Below the pieces are notes generated by a model that searched no databases, was not told where the DNA came from, and saw only the letters and a list, made by a program, of their open reading frames with translations. Positions 28,000-36,600 of a stretch of 64,000 nt of DNA are shown here, piece by piece. This stretch comes from Shewanella pealeana ATCC 700345. GTDB taxonomy: Bacteria; Pseudomonadota; Gammaproteobacteria; Enterobacterales; Shewanellaceae. The stretch spans positions 1,053,001 through 1,117,000 of the forward strand of contig NC_009901.1 of the NCBI RefSeq assembly GCF_000018285.1, read 5' to 3'. The position numbers and the translations under genes were made by a program. How positions within the stretch are numbered: the stretch's first letter is position 1; every line of letters starts with the position of its first letter.

Positions 28000-28884
28000 T
28001 TAGTGTAGCTGTGGCTTGATGGCTAAAATATCACATTTGAGCTCATCGACTATCGCACAAGAGGTGTGGCCTTTTAAGTCGCTGATTACCCCATGATGCT
28101 CACCGGCACCAATGATTAAGAGATTTGCGTCACATTGGTTTGCAACTGAAGGGATGACATGATCCGGTAACCCTTGTTCAAGATGCAGATGGTCATCGGC
28201 TAAATGATAGCTTTTTGCACTATTGAGTAATCGTGCCCAGTGTTGCTTTTTTTGCTCTTCATCTGTGATTAAATCTTTCCTCCTTTCTACTGACATACTC
28301 CAGTTTTCGGTTTGGTAACAGTTAACTAAGTGAATATCGTTATCTAACAAAGAAGCCAGCTGCTGGCTATCATCGAGTAAACACTGATTTAATTTACTGT
28401 GTTCAATCTGGGAGTTAGAGGTTTCTAGTGCGGTGAGGATATGTCCGTGTCTTTGCCAACTTTTGTTGCCCACTATCATGATGGGAAGCTCACAATCTCG
28501 CAGTAAGTGCGCTTCACAACTAGGAATAAATTCGTTCAGGATTGCACTGCGATGTTGATTGTTAATCATGATTAAATCGTAATTACCTGCCTTTGTTTCC
28601 TTGATAAGCGCAACATGGTCTTTGGTTTTCTCAATATTTTTGATCTCAACCTCAACACCTTGACGTTGGTATTTTGCTAAAAGCTTTTTTACAAACAGCA
28701 TAGGGTCAAGGGCATTATTTGGGATGAGCCCAAGCCTAGTTAATAAGTTACCGTTGGGATGATCGATTTTTAAGGCGGTGACTTTAGAATGAGTCTTCTT
28801 AGCGAGTTGTAATGCCTTATGCAGTGCAAATTGTGCCGGTGAATCATTATCGATAACCGTCAGTGTGTGATGGTACGCAATCAT
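28000..28884 (-). CDS. Tandem universal stress protein (UspE-like)
   Basis: 294 residues from the ATG at 28884 (GGAG eight bases upstream); the ATG at 28920 adds 12 residues with no family match. Two Usp domains: the first begins HHTLTVIDNDSPAQFALHKA, and the second ends with the nucleotide-loop type sequence IGAGEHHGVISDLKGHTS and a CDILAIKP strand. UspE-like double-domain proteins respond to starvation and membrane stress. It stands alone. Confidence 0.85.
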   Translation of the reverse strand: MIAYHHTLTVIDNDSPAQFALHKALQLAKKTHSKVTALKIDHPNGNLLTRLGLIPNNALDPMLFVKKLLAKYQRQGVEVEIKNIEKTKDHVALIKETKAGNYDLIMINNQHRSAILNEFIPSCEAHLLRDCELPIMIVGNKSWQRHGHILTALETSNSQIEHSKLNQCLLDDSQQLASLLDNDIHLVNCYQTENWSMSVERRKDLITDEEQKKQHWARLLNSAKSYHLADDHLHLEQGLPDHVIPSVANQCDANLLIIGAGEHHGVISDLKGHTSCAIVDELKCDILAIKPQLH

Positions 28885-29206
28885 GGGGAGTGCTCCGTTA
28901 GCCTTGCACTCCCTTGCCATTAACGCTTGTCCCTAATCCTGTAAACTTAGCCTATAACCCGATAAACACACAGGTTTGCTAATACTAATTCACGCTTAAA
29001 GCAAGGTTTGTAAGTGCATTCAGATCTACAGAATTATAAGTTATTGATTCAGCGCTGCCCCTCGAAGATCTCATCCAAATTATTTCAACGAAATTTATTA
29101 ATCGAAAATTCCTCTCATTGTTATTAACAATCATTAACCTGACATTAACTTCGGTCATGGGTATGGTTTTACGCTATAGGGAAAGGGCGCTATAGGGAGG
29201 TGCAAG

Positions 29207-29431
29207 ATGCAAGCATGCAAGAATAAGCCACAAAGTAAGACTGTGAACTCAAGTCTCCAGTGTGAGCATGACGAGAATAGCAGTTGGGAGCTATTCGATC
29301 TAATCGAGATGCAAACTGAGTTTGCCTTATGCCAATCCATGGCAGGTTCAAAGACATTGGCCATCATGTTCTGTCTCAGAGTGATGGGATATGGCGGGTT
29401 TATTCTATTTCTACTAAAAATGGCGTCGTGA
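29207..29431 (+). CDS. Small membrane protein of unknown function
   Basis: 74 residues; no family recognised. A strong ribosome site GGGAGGTG lies before the ATG, which is the main reason to accept it. The first 35 residues are polar with two cysteines (CKNK, LQCEH). The C-terminus is a single hydrophobic segment (IMFCLRVMGYGGFILFLL). It is followed 28 bases later by a second small membrane protein and is probably in one transcript. GCTATAGGGA occurs twice just upstream. Confidence 0.6.
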   Translation: MQACKNKPQSKTVNSSLQCEHDENSSWELFDLIEMQTEFALCQSMAGSKTLAIMFCLRVMGYGGFILFLLKMAS

Positions 29432-29459
29432 GTAAGGGTTAACTGCTAAGGAGAGCGTG

Positions 29460-29705
29460 ATGTTTGCATTGGCTGCTGAATTACTTTTTTGGATTATCTG
29501 GGACTTTGTGCTCTCTTTTATATTCTATTTCACCGGAGCGCTACTGCTGTATTTATTTAGCTTTGGAAGAATTAACTATTCCCTGTCTCCAACAAGGTTT
29601 CTATCAAGGCCAAGAGTGCGAGGCCGATCAGAAACGGACAAGCCTTTTCTGCTTGGGTTTGTTTTCTATATTGGTTTATTCGTACTCGCTATCTACTTGA
29701 GCTGA
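29460..29705 (+). CDS. Small two-helix membrane protein of unknown function
   Basis: 81 residues from the ATG at 29460 with AAGGAGAG upstream. Two hydrophobic stretches (about 2-35 and 64-80) flank a basic linker (SRPRVRGRSE), so both ends probably face the same side. No family recognised. It pairs with the small protein just upstream. A shifted frame over the same bases is also open, but this frame has the better start and topology. Confidence 0.6.
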   Translation: MFALAAELLFWIIWDFVLSFIFYFTGALLLYLFSFGRINYSLSPTRFLSRPRVRGRSETDKPFLLGFVFYIGLFVLAIYLS

Positions 29706-29857
29706 CTCGTTTCAAAAGTGACTTTTCAACAATGGTATTCACAAGTCATATTTGAAGAGTCACCTCAGTATTGTCTAAGCCCTCTAGGTTTACATTCTCA
29801 CCTCTGAGCAGTAGGTTAGATATTGGCTAGGGATGGTAACAGTGTTAAGGGGAGATG

Positions 29858-30610
29858 ATGACAAACCGTCAAAGGATATTAATCACTGGCGCAAGTTCAG
29901 GCCTAGGTAAAGGCATGGCCATCGAGTTTGCCAAGAAGGGGCGAGACCTAGCGCTATGTGCACGGCGAGTCGAACGTTTAGAAGTTCTCAAGCAAGAGTT
30001 ACTGCAGTTAAATCCCAATATTAAGGTTTCGGTCAAAGCACTCGATGTGAATCAGCATCAAGCTGTTTTTGCGGTGTTTAATGAGTTTAAGTCTGAGTTT
30101 GGACAGCTAGATAGAATTATTCTCAATGCGGGAATGGGGAAGGGCGCATCTATTGGCACTGGACATTTTGAGGCTAACAAGCAAACTGCTGAAACCAATT
30201 TTGTCGCTCTATTGGCACAAGCTGAAGCGGCAATGGCCATTTTTCGTGAACAGAATTCTGGTCACTTAGTCACAATATCTTCAGTGAGTGCGGTGAGGGG
30301 CTTTAGACGAGCGATGACGGTTTATGCGGCCTCGAAGGCGGCGGTAACCTCGTTAACGGAAGGCATTCGTATCGATGTGATGCATACGCCGATTAAGGTC
30401 AGTTGTATTCATCCTGGGTTTATTCGTAGTGAAATTAATGAGCATGTGGCAAAGGTTCCCTTTATCGTCGATACGCAAACGGGTTGTAGGGCCATGATAG
30501 CCGCTATAGAAGCCGAAAGGGCAAGCAGTTTCGTGCCACGTTGGCCTTGGTCACTATTGCGCTGGTTAATACCGCTTGTGCCGAACCGCTGGATAAGACG
30601 AATGAGTTGA
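29858..30610 (+). CDS. Short-chain dehydrogenase/reductase
   Basis: 250-residue classical SDR. NADP-binding motif TGASSGLGKG at the N-terminus, NAG motif (LNAGMGKG), catalytic Ser in TISSVSAVRG and YAASK (Tyr/Lys) near residue 155. Two ATGs lie in tandem; the second (29858) has the better distance from AAGGGGAG. The C-terminus is basic and hydrophobic (WSLLRWLIPLVPNRWIRR), suggesting membrane association. Substrate unknown. Confidence 0.88.
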   Translation: MTNRQRILITGASSGLGKGMAIEFAKKGRDLALCARRVERLEVLKQELLQLNPNIKVSVKALDVNQHQAVFAVFNEFKSEFGQLDRIILNAGMGKGASIGTGHFEANKQTAETNFVALLAQAEAAMAIFREQNSGHLVTISSVSAVRGFRRAMTVYAASKAAVTSLTEGIRIDVMHTPIKVSCIHPGFIRSEINEHVAKVPFIVDTQTGCRAMIAAIEAERASSFVPRWPWSLLRWLIPLVPNRWIRRMS

Positions 30611-30663
30611 TCAGGCTCATGTTCAGCGATATATCTTTGTTTTTAAACTAAGTCAGCATACTT

Positions 30664-31083
30664 TTAATCGTAGCGATTACGAAGTGTTGGGATATCAGTC
30701 AGGTATTCGACAAACTCGACCTCATAACCATCGGGGTCAATAAAGTACACGTTGCGTCTAAAAGGATCTTCGGCGCCAGGTTTATCTATGTCTCGACCGA
30801 TTTGTGCCAAACGAGCGATGACACCATCTAGGTCATCGGTGACAAAAGCAAAATGTGCCATGCCGACTTGATGGCCAGTCAAGTCGCGATTGTCAGCATC
30901 GCCATCATCGTTGAATGTTAGGTACTGGTAGTCATCACCAAAGTGGACCCAGTTACGCTCCACACCATGCCAAGTCGATTTTCCGCCACCTCTAACCTGC
31001 CAATGGGGAAAGATAGCTCGATAAAACTCGAGTGCTTTAGGGATATCTCTGACAACCAAATTTAAGTGTTCTAAACGCATCAT
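30664..31083 (-). CDS. VOC-family (glyoxalase-like) protein
   Basis: 139 residues of the vicinal-oxygen-chelate fold: N-terminal LEHLNLVVRDIPKALEFYR, central HQVGMAHFAFVTDD, and C-terminal FIDPDGYEVEFVEY give the usual His/Glu metal ligands. AAGGAG lies six bases before the ATG. It could be a lyase, a dioxygenase or a resistance protein. It is followed by a flavin reductase gene on the same strand 44 bases upstream, perhaps one operon. Confidence 0.85.
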   Translation of the reverse strand: MMRLEHLNLVVRDIPKALEFYRAIFPHWQVRGGGKSTWHGVERNWVHFGDDYQYLTFNDDGDADNRDLTGHQVGMAHFAFVTDDLDGVIARLAQIGRDIDKPGAEDPFRRNVYFIDPDGYEVEFVEYLTDIPTLRNRYD

Positions 31084-31126
31084 GACAAACTCCTTGTAAT
31101 TGAAATAACGATTGGATTGATTGGTA

Positions 31127-31735
31127 TTACATGCCGTAGCTATATTCTTGCTGTTTTGGAAAAGGTTGGTTTTGGTGCCGATAACGGATCGCTTTTAAGG
31201 CTTCACTATATTGCTCTAGCATATGCAAACTGTAGTCTATACGCTGGCGTAAATGTAATTCTCGCTCATCATCGGGATCGTTATGGTTAAGCACCTCTTC
31301 CACATTGCGAATGATCAAGTGATCGGGTGTTGCCACAAGCTTATTGTTCTTCAAGGCATTCATTCTCAATTCGGCGATAGGGTAGGCGCCACTGATCCCG
31401 CTAACAACCGCCACCAGAAGTGCTGGCTTATGGGCGGTATCTTGGTTGTCACACATCAATAAAAAGTTCTTCATTAATGGCGAAGCCATGCCTCCCCATT
31501 CAGGAGTAATTAATACCAGTGCGTCGGCGTTTCTAAGCTGCTGAGCAATCAAGGGCCAGCGGCTGTCATCTGCCGACTTAGAATCGGCAGACCCGTCCCA
31601 AAAAGGTAAGTTGTACTGGCAGAGCTCGATGTGATTGACCTTGCTAAAACCCTCAACTCGTTCACTAAGATAACGCGCAACCTTTGCACTTTGTGACGGG
31701 CTTCTCTGGCTAGCACTTACGATGATTAATTCCAT
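31127..31735 (-). CDS. NADPH-dependent FMN reductase
   Basis: 202-residue flavodoxin-fold reductase. The FMN-phosphate loop is SASQRSPSQSAKVA at the N-terminus, and LITPEWGGMASPLMKNFL matches the conserved second flavin-binding segment (usually TPEYNGS...P.LKN). Relatives reduce quinones, azo dyes, chromate or iron chelates. It is divergent from a SufR-like regulator; TTAAGTAAA repeats begin right at its start codon, so it is the likely target (inference). Confidence 0.85.
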   Translation of the reverse strand: MELIIVSASQRSPSQSAKVARYLSERVEGFSKVNHIELCQYNLPFWDGSADSKSADDSRWPLIAQQLRNADALVLITPEWGGMASPLMKNFLLMCDNQDTAHKPALLVAVVSGISGAYPIAELRMNALKNNKLVATPDHLIIRNVEEVLNHNDPDDERELHLRQRIDYSLHMLEQYSEALKAIRYRHQNQPFPKQQEYSYGM

Positions 31736-31828
31736 TTAAGTAAACCTTTTTGTTTATTTAAGTCTTAAGTAAAGTAATCGCTTTACCAAACAAAGTAAAG
31801 CTAAAGTAAAGAAAAAAGTTTACTTAAG
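31736..31828. promoter_or_regulatory. Repeated TTAAGTAAA boxes between reductase and regulator
   Basis: TTAAGTAAAC at 31736-31745 and its exact inverted copy GTTTACTTAA at 31818-31827 frame the divergent intergenic region. A direct copy TTAAGTAAAG lies at 31765-31774, and three shorter AAAGTAAA-type copies lie between them. This is the layout expected for operators of a divergently encoded regulator. No binding data; inference. Confidence 0.55.
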
Positions 31829-31884
31829 TTTTGATTTAGCAATAATGGTTCGGTGACCAATAGGTATCAGCTGTAGGAAATTAG

Positions 31885-32520
31885 ATGAAAACCAGCGATA
31901 AGATTTTGCAGATGTTAAAAACTCAAGGGGGGTTGACCGCTAAGTCGATTGCCACAGAGCTGGGGCTTACCACTATGGGGGTGCGCCAGCATTTACAAGG
32001 CCTAGAAGAGTGCCGTGATGTGGTTTTTGAGGATAGAAAGGCGACTCGTGGTAGACCCACACGTTACTGGGCACTCACTGCGCAAAGTAATAGTCATTTC
32101 TCTGATCGACATGAAGAACTAACGGTGCAGTTAATCGACTCTGTTAAGACGGTCTTTGGTGATGGTGGCTTAGAGCAGCTTATTGCTCATCGTGAACAGG
32201 CGTCGTTAACACTTTATCGTGATGCGTTAATCGGCGCTGATACCTTGGTGGCTAAATTACAGATCTTGGCTCAGTTACGTACAGAGGAGGGTTATATGGC
32301 GACGGTAGAGCAAACTGATAGATACTATTGGCTACTAGAGAATCATTGCCCAATCTGCGCCGCGGCATCGGCATGCCTTAACTTTTGCCGCTCTGAATTG
32401 CAGCTATTTCAAAACCTGCTGCAAGAGGACGCCACGGTAAGTCGTGAAGAGCATATTATCGAAGGTGCGCGGCGTTGCGCCTATAAAGTGCTGCCTAGCA
32501 ATAAAGCGAGCGGTCAATAA
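31885..32520 (+). CDS. SufR-like winged-helix regulator with cysteine cluster
   Basis: 211 residues. N-terminal helix-turn-helix (about 5-60: LTAKSIATELGLTTMGVRQHL, with a wing RGRPTRYW). The C-terminal domain carries Cys155, Cys158, Cys164, Cys168 and Cys198. Cys155-X12-Cys168 and a late Cys198 match three of the four SufR iron-sulfur ligands; the third position is not Cys. SufR represses the suf iron-sulfur operon in cyanobacteria. Here it faces a flavin reductase and is followed three bases later by rsuA. Confidence 0.82.
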   Translation: MKTSDKILQMLKTQGGLTAKSIATELGLTTMGVRQHLQGLEECRDVVFEDRKATRGRPTRYWALTAQSNSHFSDRHEELTVQLIDSVKTVFGDGGLEQLIAHREQASLTLYRDALIGADTLVAKLQILAQLRTEEGYMATVEQTDRYYWLLENHCPICAAASACLNFCRSELQLFQNLLQEDATVSREEHIIEGARRCAYKVLPSNKASGQ

Positions 32521-32523
32521 GTC

Positions 32524-33228
32524 ATGGAATCAAAACGTGCGCGCTTAGATAGGTTTATCAGTGCAAAAACCGGCATCAATAAAAAACATGTCAGATTGCT
32601 ACTCGCCAAAGGCCAAGTGTTGGTGGATGGTGAAGTGGCCCGAGATATAGACCAGATCATCGATGAGTTCTCCCATGTTTGCTTAGACGGCAAGGTCTTA
32701 CAAGCCAATGCGCCAAGTTATGTAATGCTCTATAAACCAGTCGGTGTGGTCAGTGCCACAGTGGACGACAAGCATAGGACGGTTATCGACCTACTTGAGC
32801 GGGACGATAAACACAGTCTGCATATAGTCGGACGATTAGATTTGAATACCTCGGGATTACTGTTACTCACCAACGATGGTCGCTGGTCGAAGAAGTTGAT
32901 GTCGCCGGATCATAAGGTGGGCAAGGTGTATAGGGTGACATTGAAAAACCCTATCGATGAATCCTATATTGCTGCATTTGCTGGTGGAATGTACTTTGCG
33001 TTCGAGGATATCACCACTCAACCGGCCAAACTTGAAATTGTCGATGAACATACGGCCTTGGTGACCTTAGTCGAAGGGCGCTATCACCAAATTAAGCGGA
33101 TGTTTGGTCGTTTTCGAAACCCGGTTATAGGCCTACACAGACTATCGGTTGGTGCTATCGAGCTGGATCCACAATTGGCTGTGGGGCAGAGCCGAGACTT
33201 ATCGATGACAGAGATCCAAATAGCCTAA
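32524..33228 (+). CDS. rsuA: 16S rRNA pseudouridine synthase RsuA
   Basis: 234 residues (E. coli RsuA 231). An S4 RNA-binding domain (about 3-60) is followed by the catalytic core with GRLDLNTSGLLLLTNDG, where Asp is the nucleophile, and EGRYHQIKRMFG. It converts U516 of 16S rRNA to pseudouridine. It follows the SufR-like regulator by three bases, which suggests co-transcription, an unusual pairing. Confidence 0.9.
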   Translation: MESKRARLDRFISAKTGINKKHVRLLLAKGQVLVDGEVARDIDQIIDEFSHVCLDGKVLQANAPSYVMLYKPVGVVSATVDDKHRTVIDLLERDDKHSLHIVGRLDLNTSGLLLLTNDGRWSKKLMSPDHKVGKVYRVTLKNPIDESYIAAFAGGMYFAFEDITTQPAKLEIVDEHTALVTLVEGRYHQIKRMFGRFRNPVIGLHRLSVGAIELDPQLAVGQSRDLSMTEIQIA

Positions 33229-33770
33229 CGAGTGGCGCTAGCCTTAGCTGAACGCAGTGACTGAATAGCGAGTTGTAACTGAGCTATGTATGAGGAATTT
33301 CGTTTCTCAAAACGACGTTTTACAGTGTTTTGTGTTATTAAACTTTCAGTTCTCATGGTTGAAAACGGAAAGATTGGCTCGATTGAGACGAAATTTGATA
33401 AAAAAGAACCAATTTATTAGTTTGTGAGCTGGTGCAATTTTTCGACACTTTTACAGAGCCAATTTCATCAGCTGCTAATGTGCCAAATCTAACGAAGCGT
33501 GTTGCATGTATCAAATCTGTCAATTGGCGTGACGTGTGTCACTCTTTGTTTGGTTGTGAGTCATAATAAGGTTTACCCGTAGATAACATATTGATTATTT
33601 TCGAATATGTTGTTTTTTCTCCCCGTCTAAAAATTTTTCCTGTGTCAGTTACCTGATTTGCTCGGCTGCAATGCTTCCACTAGAATGCGCGCGCTCAAAT
33701 TAACTTAATTTAATAATGCGCTTTGTAATAGGGTGCATTTGTTAGTGAATACTTCCTGTAGGGGAACTCA
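33229..33770. other. Long leader and regulatory region of satP
   Basis: 542 bases without an accepted gene. It holds a CRP-like site (33528-33543) and A/T-rich stretches before satP. A 44-codon frame at 33286-33420 is open but has a poor ribosome site. GTTTTACAGTGTTTTGTG and neighbouring T-rich DNA may carry promoters, but none is clear enough to call. Confidence 0.6.
33528..33543. promoter_or_regulatory. CRP-like binding site upstream of satP
   Basis: CGTGA-N6-TCACT, against the CRP consensus TGTGA-N6-TCACA: four of five bases match in each half with the exact spacing. It lies 228 bases before the satP ATG. CRP control of acetate uptake is known in E. coli; here it is inferred. Confidence 0.55.
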
Positions 33771-34370
33771 ATGTCTACACAACTAGCTAATCCTGCTCCA
33801 TTAGGTCTAATGGGATTCGGTATGACAACTGTCTTACTAAACATCCATAACGCAGGTTTTTTCCCAATTGACTCTATGATTTTGGCAATGGGAATTTTCT
33901 ACGGCGGTATCGCTCAGGTTATCGTTGGTATCATGTGCTTTAAGCGTGGTGATACTTTCGGTACAACTGCATTTACTTCTTACGGTTTATTCTGGCTAAC
34001 CCTAGTAGGCCTGTTGGTTATGCCTAAGATGGGCTTTGCTGCAAGCCCAGCCACTTTCATGGGTTGGTACTTGCTACTATGGGGCATGTTTACTGCTGCT
34101 CTTTTTGTTGGTTCACTACGTTACCCACGTGCTAAGCAAGTTGTGTTTGCATCGTTAACGATTCTATTCTTCCTACTTGCTGCGCGTGATTTCACAGGTA
34201 GTGAGTTGATCGGCACTATCGCTGGCTACGAAGGTATTTTCTGTGGTTTAAGCGCGATTTACTTTGCTATGGCACAAGTATTGAACGCTGAGTTTGGTCG
34301 CGTTATTTTACCAGTTGGTCCTGTTGCAGTTGCAGCATACGAGCCAGCAGCAGAAAAACAAGCCGCTTAA
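33771..34370 (+). CDS. satP: Acetate/succinate transporter SatP (YaaH family)
   Basis: 199-residue, six-helix inner-membrane protein of the GPR1/FUN34/YaaH family (E. coli SatP is 188). The family signature [14 protein letters not shown] is at residues 7-20, followed by [12 protein letters not shown]. It takes up acetate and succinate with protons. AGGGGAAC lies six bases upstream of the ATG. It is a single gene with a strong terminator. A CRP-like site upstream suggests catabolite control. Confidence 0.93.
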   Translation: MSTQLANPAPLGLMGFGMTTVLLNIHNAGFFPIDSMILAMGIFYGGIAQVIVGIMCFKRGDTFGTTAFTSYGLFWLTLVGLLVMPKMGFAASPATFMGWYLLLWGMFTAALFVGSLRYPRAKQVVFASLTILFFLLAARDFTGSELIGTIAGYEGIFCGLSAIYFAMAQVLNAEFGRVILPVGPVAVAAYEPAAEKQAA

Positions 34371-34422
34371 GTTACCCACCAATTATCACTATTTATCTCC
34401 GATAATGTGTAAATGAAGCGAA

Positions 34423-34454
34423 AAAAAAGCTGACCTACTAAGGTCAGCTTTTTT
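34423..34454. terminator. Bidirectional terminator between satP and transporter gene
   Basis: Perfect 14-bp stem AAAAAAGCTGACCT / AGGTCAGCTTTTTT with loop ACTA; T runs on both strands. Confidence 0.9.
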
Positions 34455-34483
34455 GTATCTGTAATTGTGAGCGTCTAATTAAT

Positions 34484-36016
34484 TTAGCGCTGTTGTAGCT
34501 TAAATAACCACTTGCCGTATAGATAAATACCTACGGCCGATATGGTGCCGATAGCCGCAATGATGTACCAAGCCATGCCGATGTTATGGCTATTGTACAG
34601 TAAGGTCGTTAGCTCTTGAGCTGGTTCACCGGTATAAGCGACTAGGGTGGTAAAAGCTTCGCCTTGTGGAATGGCACTGATCTCAGTTGAGCTCATGCCT
34701 CGCTGGGCTAATAGCTCAAGAGAAAAAATCTCTTTAGAGGCGTACATCTCATACAATTTAGGGCCGAAGTAACCTTCGAGTGTCCAGCCTATCCCCTGTG
34801 GCAACATCACGAAGCCTAAGTACATTGCCTTCTTACCTTCTGGAGCAATGTTACCCATAAACTCGTTTTTCTTTGGGCTGATCATCATCTCGCCGAAAGA
34901 GAACATGGCAATCGCTAACACCATCATCCATGCGGTATTTGTTGCGCCAATTAATACGAAAGCGAAAATACTAAGTAAGCAACCACCTAGCATAGCCGTA
35001 GTAATACGGTACTTTGCAGTTAATGCGGCCACCAAGAAGCAGCTCGTCATGATCATACCAGCGTTAAGGTTAAGCATGCCTTCAGGCATGACCTTGGTTC
35101 CGGTATTATCGAGGCCTAGCCAGAACTGGAACATACCATTTGAGGTACCCTCAGGACCAAATAACGAGGTAACAATCACGCTGGTATCGACCCACTCGGC
35201 AATATGAATAGGTAATACGTCAAATAACGAGTTAAACAGGAACCAGAATCCGGCAAAAACTAGCATGTAGTAGATAACAACTGGCTTTTTCAGCTCGTTT
35301 AACGCATCACGCCACAATGCTTCTTGGTGGATCTCTCCAGCCTTAATCTTACGGTTGCGCTCCATACGCTCTTCTTTACCAGGCTCTTTATAGGCAAGCA
35401 AAAATAGGAAGTTAAGCGAAATAATCGCCGCACAAGCATAGAAGACATTATCCCAAGAAAGCTGACGCATATGCACGGCCACGAGCGGACCTAGGAAACC
35501 ACCAATATTGACCACTTGGTAGAATATGCCCCATGCCATCGAGGTGTTTTGTCTGCCTGTGGAGAGGACTAAGGTGCCTTGGATCCCCGGTTTAAATACC
35601 CCGGTACCACCTGCAAGCAGTATGGCGCCGAACAGGAAGCCGTAAAAGCTAGGGAAGAAAGCCATCACTAGATAGCCGGCAATCTTGATTATGGTGGAGA
35701 CGAAGATGGTTTCTTTATACCCAACACGGTCGGAGATCCCGCCGGTAAAGACAGGGATAAAGGTCTGCATGAATGCCCAGAGAGCGATGATGATACCGTA
35801 ATCGCTAAGGCTAATTCCTAAACCACCTTCAGATGTTGGGGCTTTTGCATAGAGGCCGGCACTGGCTTTCACACCGTAGTAGGCAATGCGCTCAACCAGC
35901 TCCATGCCACCGACAATCCAGAATATATAACTTAAGCTGGCGATAGAGGCCCACATCCCCAGCTGTTTAACTTCCCTTAGGTCGTTATCTGCGTAAGCAT
36001 CGTTCGAATCGCTCAT
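34484..36016 (-). CDS. POT/MFS-type peptide transporter
   Basis: 510-residue major-facilitator protein. The proton-coupled oligopeptide transporter hallmark ExxER-x-x-YYG is seen as ELVERIAYYGVKA in helix 1, and GTGVFKPGIQGTLV resembles the POT GTG-IKP motif. Hydrophobic helices cover almost the whole length, with a polar loop near residues 205-235. Probably imports di- or tripeptides with protons, but the divergence from DtpA-type sequences leaves substrate open. Long upstream region; single-gene unit. Confidence 0.83.
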   Translation of the reverse strand: MSDSNDAYADNDLREVKQLGMWASIASLSYIFWIVGGMELVERIAYYGVKASAGLYAKAPTSEGGLGISLSDYGIIIALWAFMQTFIPVFTGGISDRVGYKETIFVSTIIKIAGYLVMAFFPSFYGFLFGAILLAGGTGVFKPGIQGTLVLSTGRQNTSMAWGIFYQVVNIGGFLGPLVAVHMRQLSWDNVFYACAAIISLNFLFLLAYKEPGKEERMERNRKIKAGEIHQEALWRDALNELKKPVVIYYMLVFAGFWFLFNSLFDVLPIHIAEWVDTSVIVTSLFGPEGTSNGMFQFWLGLDNTGTKVMPEGMLNLNAGMIMTSCFLVAALTAKYRITTAMLGGCLLSIFAFVLIGATNTAWMMVLAIAMFSFGEMMISPKKNEFMGNIAPEGKKAMYLGFVMLPQGIGWTLEGYFGPKLYEMYASKEIFSLELLAQRGMSSTEISAIPQGEAFTTLVAYTGEPAQELTTLLYNSHNIGMAWYIIAAIGTISAVGIYLYGKWLFKLQQR

Positions 36017-36578
36017 AACTTTCCTTCAAATGTTCTAATTATTTATAGTTATTTTGTATGTTTTAATCTTGTGTTGGTTTTAGGTGTATTGACAGTGTCA
36101 TTGTTTGCTAAAACGCTGCAAGCTTGTGACTGCAGCAGATACTTTACCTAATTTGGCTGTAAACACCAAAGCGTTAATTAGATCTATTGCGGCAGCATGT
36201 TTTAAACAGAGATGAAAATGAGGTGAGGCGAGTTAAAAATCAACGAAGATGAAGCATAGAGTTAAGGCTTACTCGCATCAGTGGCCAAAGGTTTACCGAT
36301 AATTTGCAGTAACACTCATTAATCTGTTTTGCTCCTGAGTGTACGACTATTAGTGGAGCAATATAGTGATATGAAAAATGTTTAAGTTGCTTAGGGTTAG
36401 GTTAAGGGTTTGCCTTTGGCTTGTTCATTTCGCTTATAGCTGCCAGTCATTGTTAATCTGGCAGCTAGATAAATCGGACTATTTGATTAGTGCTGCGAGA
36501 TTTGATTAGTGCAGCGAGATAAATAGAGCTATTTGATTAGTGGTGCGAGATTTGACTAGTGCAGCGAGATAAGTAGGG
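36017..36578. other. Intergenic region with hairpin and tandem repeats
   Basis: 562 bases between the transporter start and the lrgB-like stop, with no supported gene. A 10-bp stem TAGCTGCCAG / CTGGCAGCTA (36437-36467, 11-base loop) lies beside the tandem array at 36461-36600. The remainder should hold the transporter's promoter; nothing clear was found. Confidence 0.6.
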
Positions 36579-36600
36579 CTATCTGATTAGTGCTGCGAAC
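36461..36600. repeat. 50-bp tandem repeat derived from the lrgB-like 3' end
   Basis: Two 50-base units (36479-36528 and 36529-36578) and a partial third inside the gene end. Each has two copies of a TGATTAGTGCTGCGA-type core (starts 36484, 36503, 36534, 36553 and 36584; spacing 19, 31, 19, 31). A 20-base GCAGC-GAGATAA segment recurs three times (36461, 36511 and 36561). The last core encodes the final residues of the lrgB-like protein. Confidence 0.85.

Noticed and set aside
29155..29367. Minus-strand frame over the first small membrane protein
   Set aside because: The plus frame has a strong ribosome site; this one has none.
33286..33420. 44-codon open frame upstream of satP
   Set aside because: Weak ribosome site, no recognisable domain, and it lies in an A/T-rich regulatory region.
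36437..36467. Hairpin near the lrgB-like end as a terminator
   Set aside because: Good stem but no T run on either strand.
36376..36507. 43-codon open frame running into the tandem repeat
   Set aside because: No ribosome site and its end is made by the repeat; composition is not protein-like.
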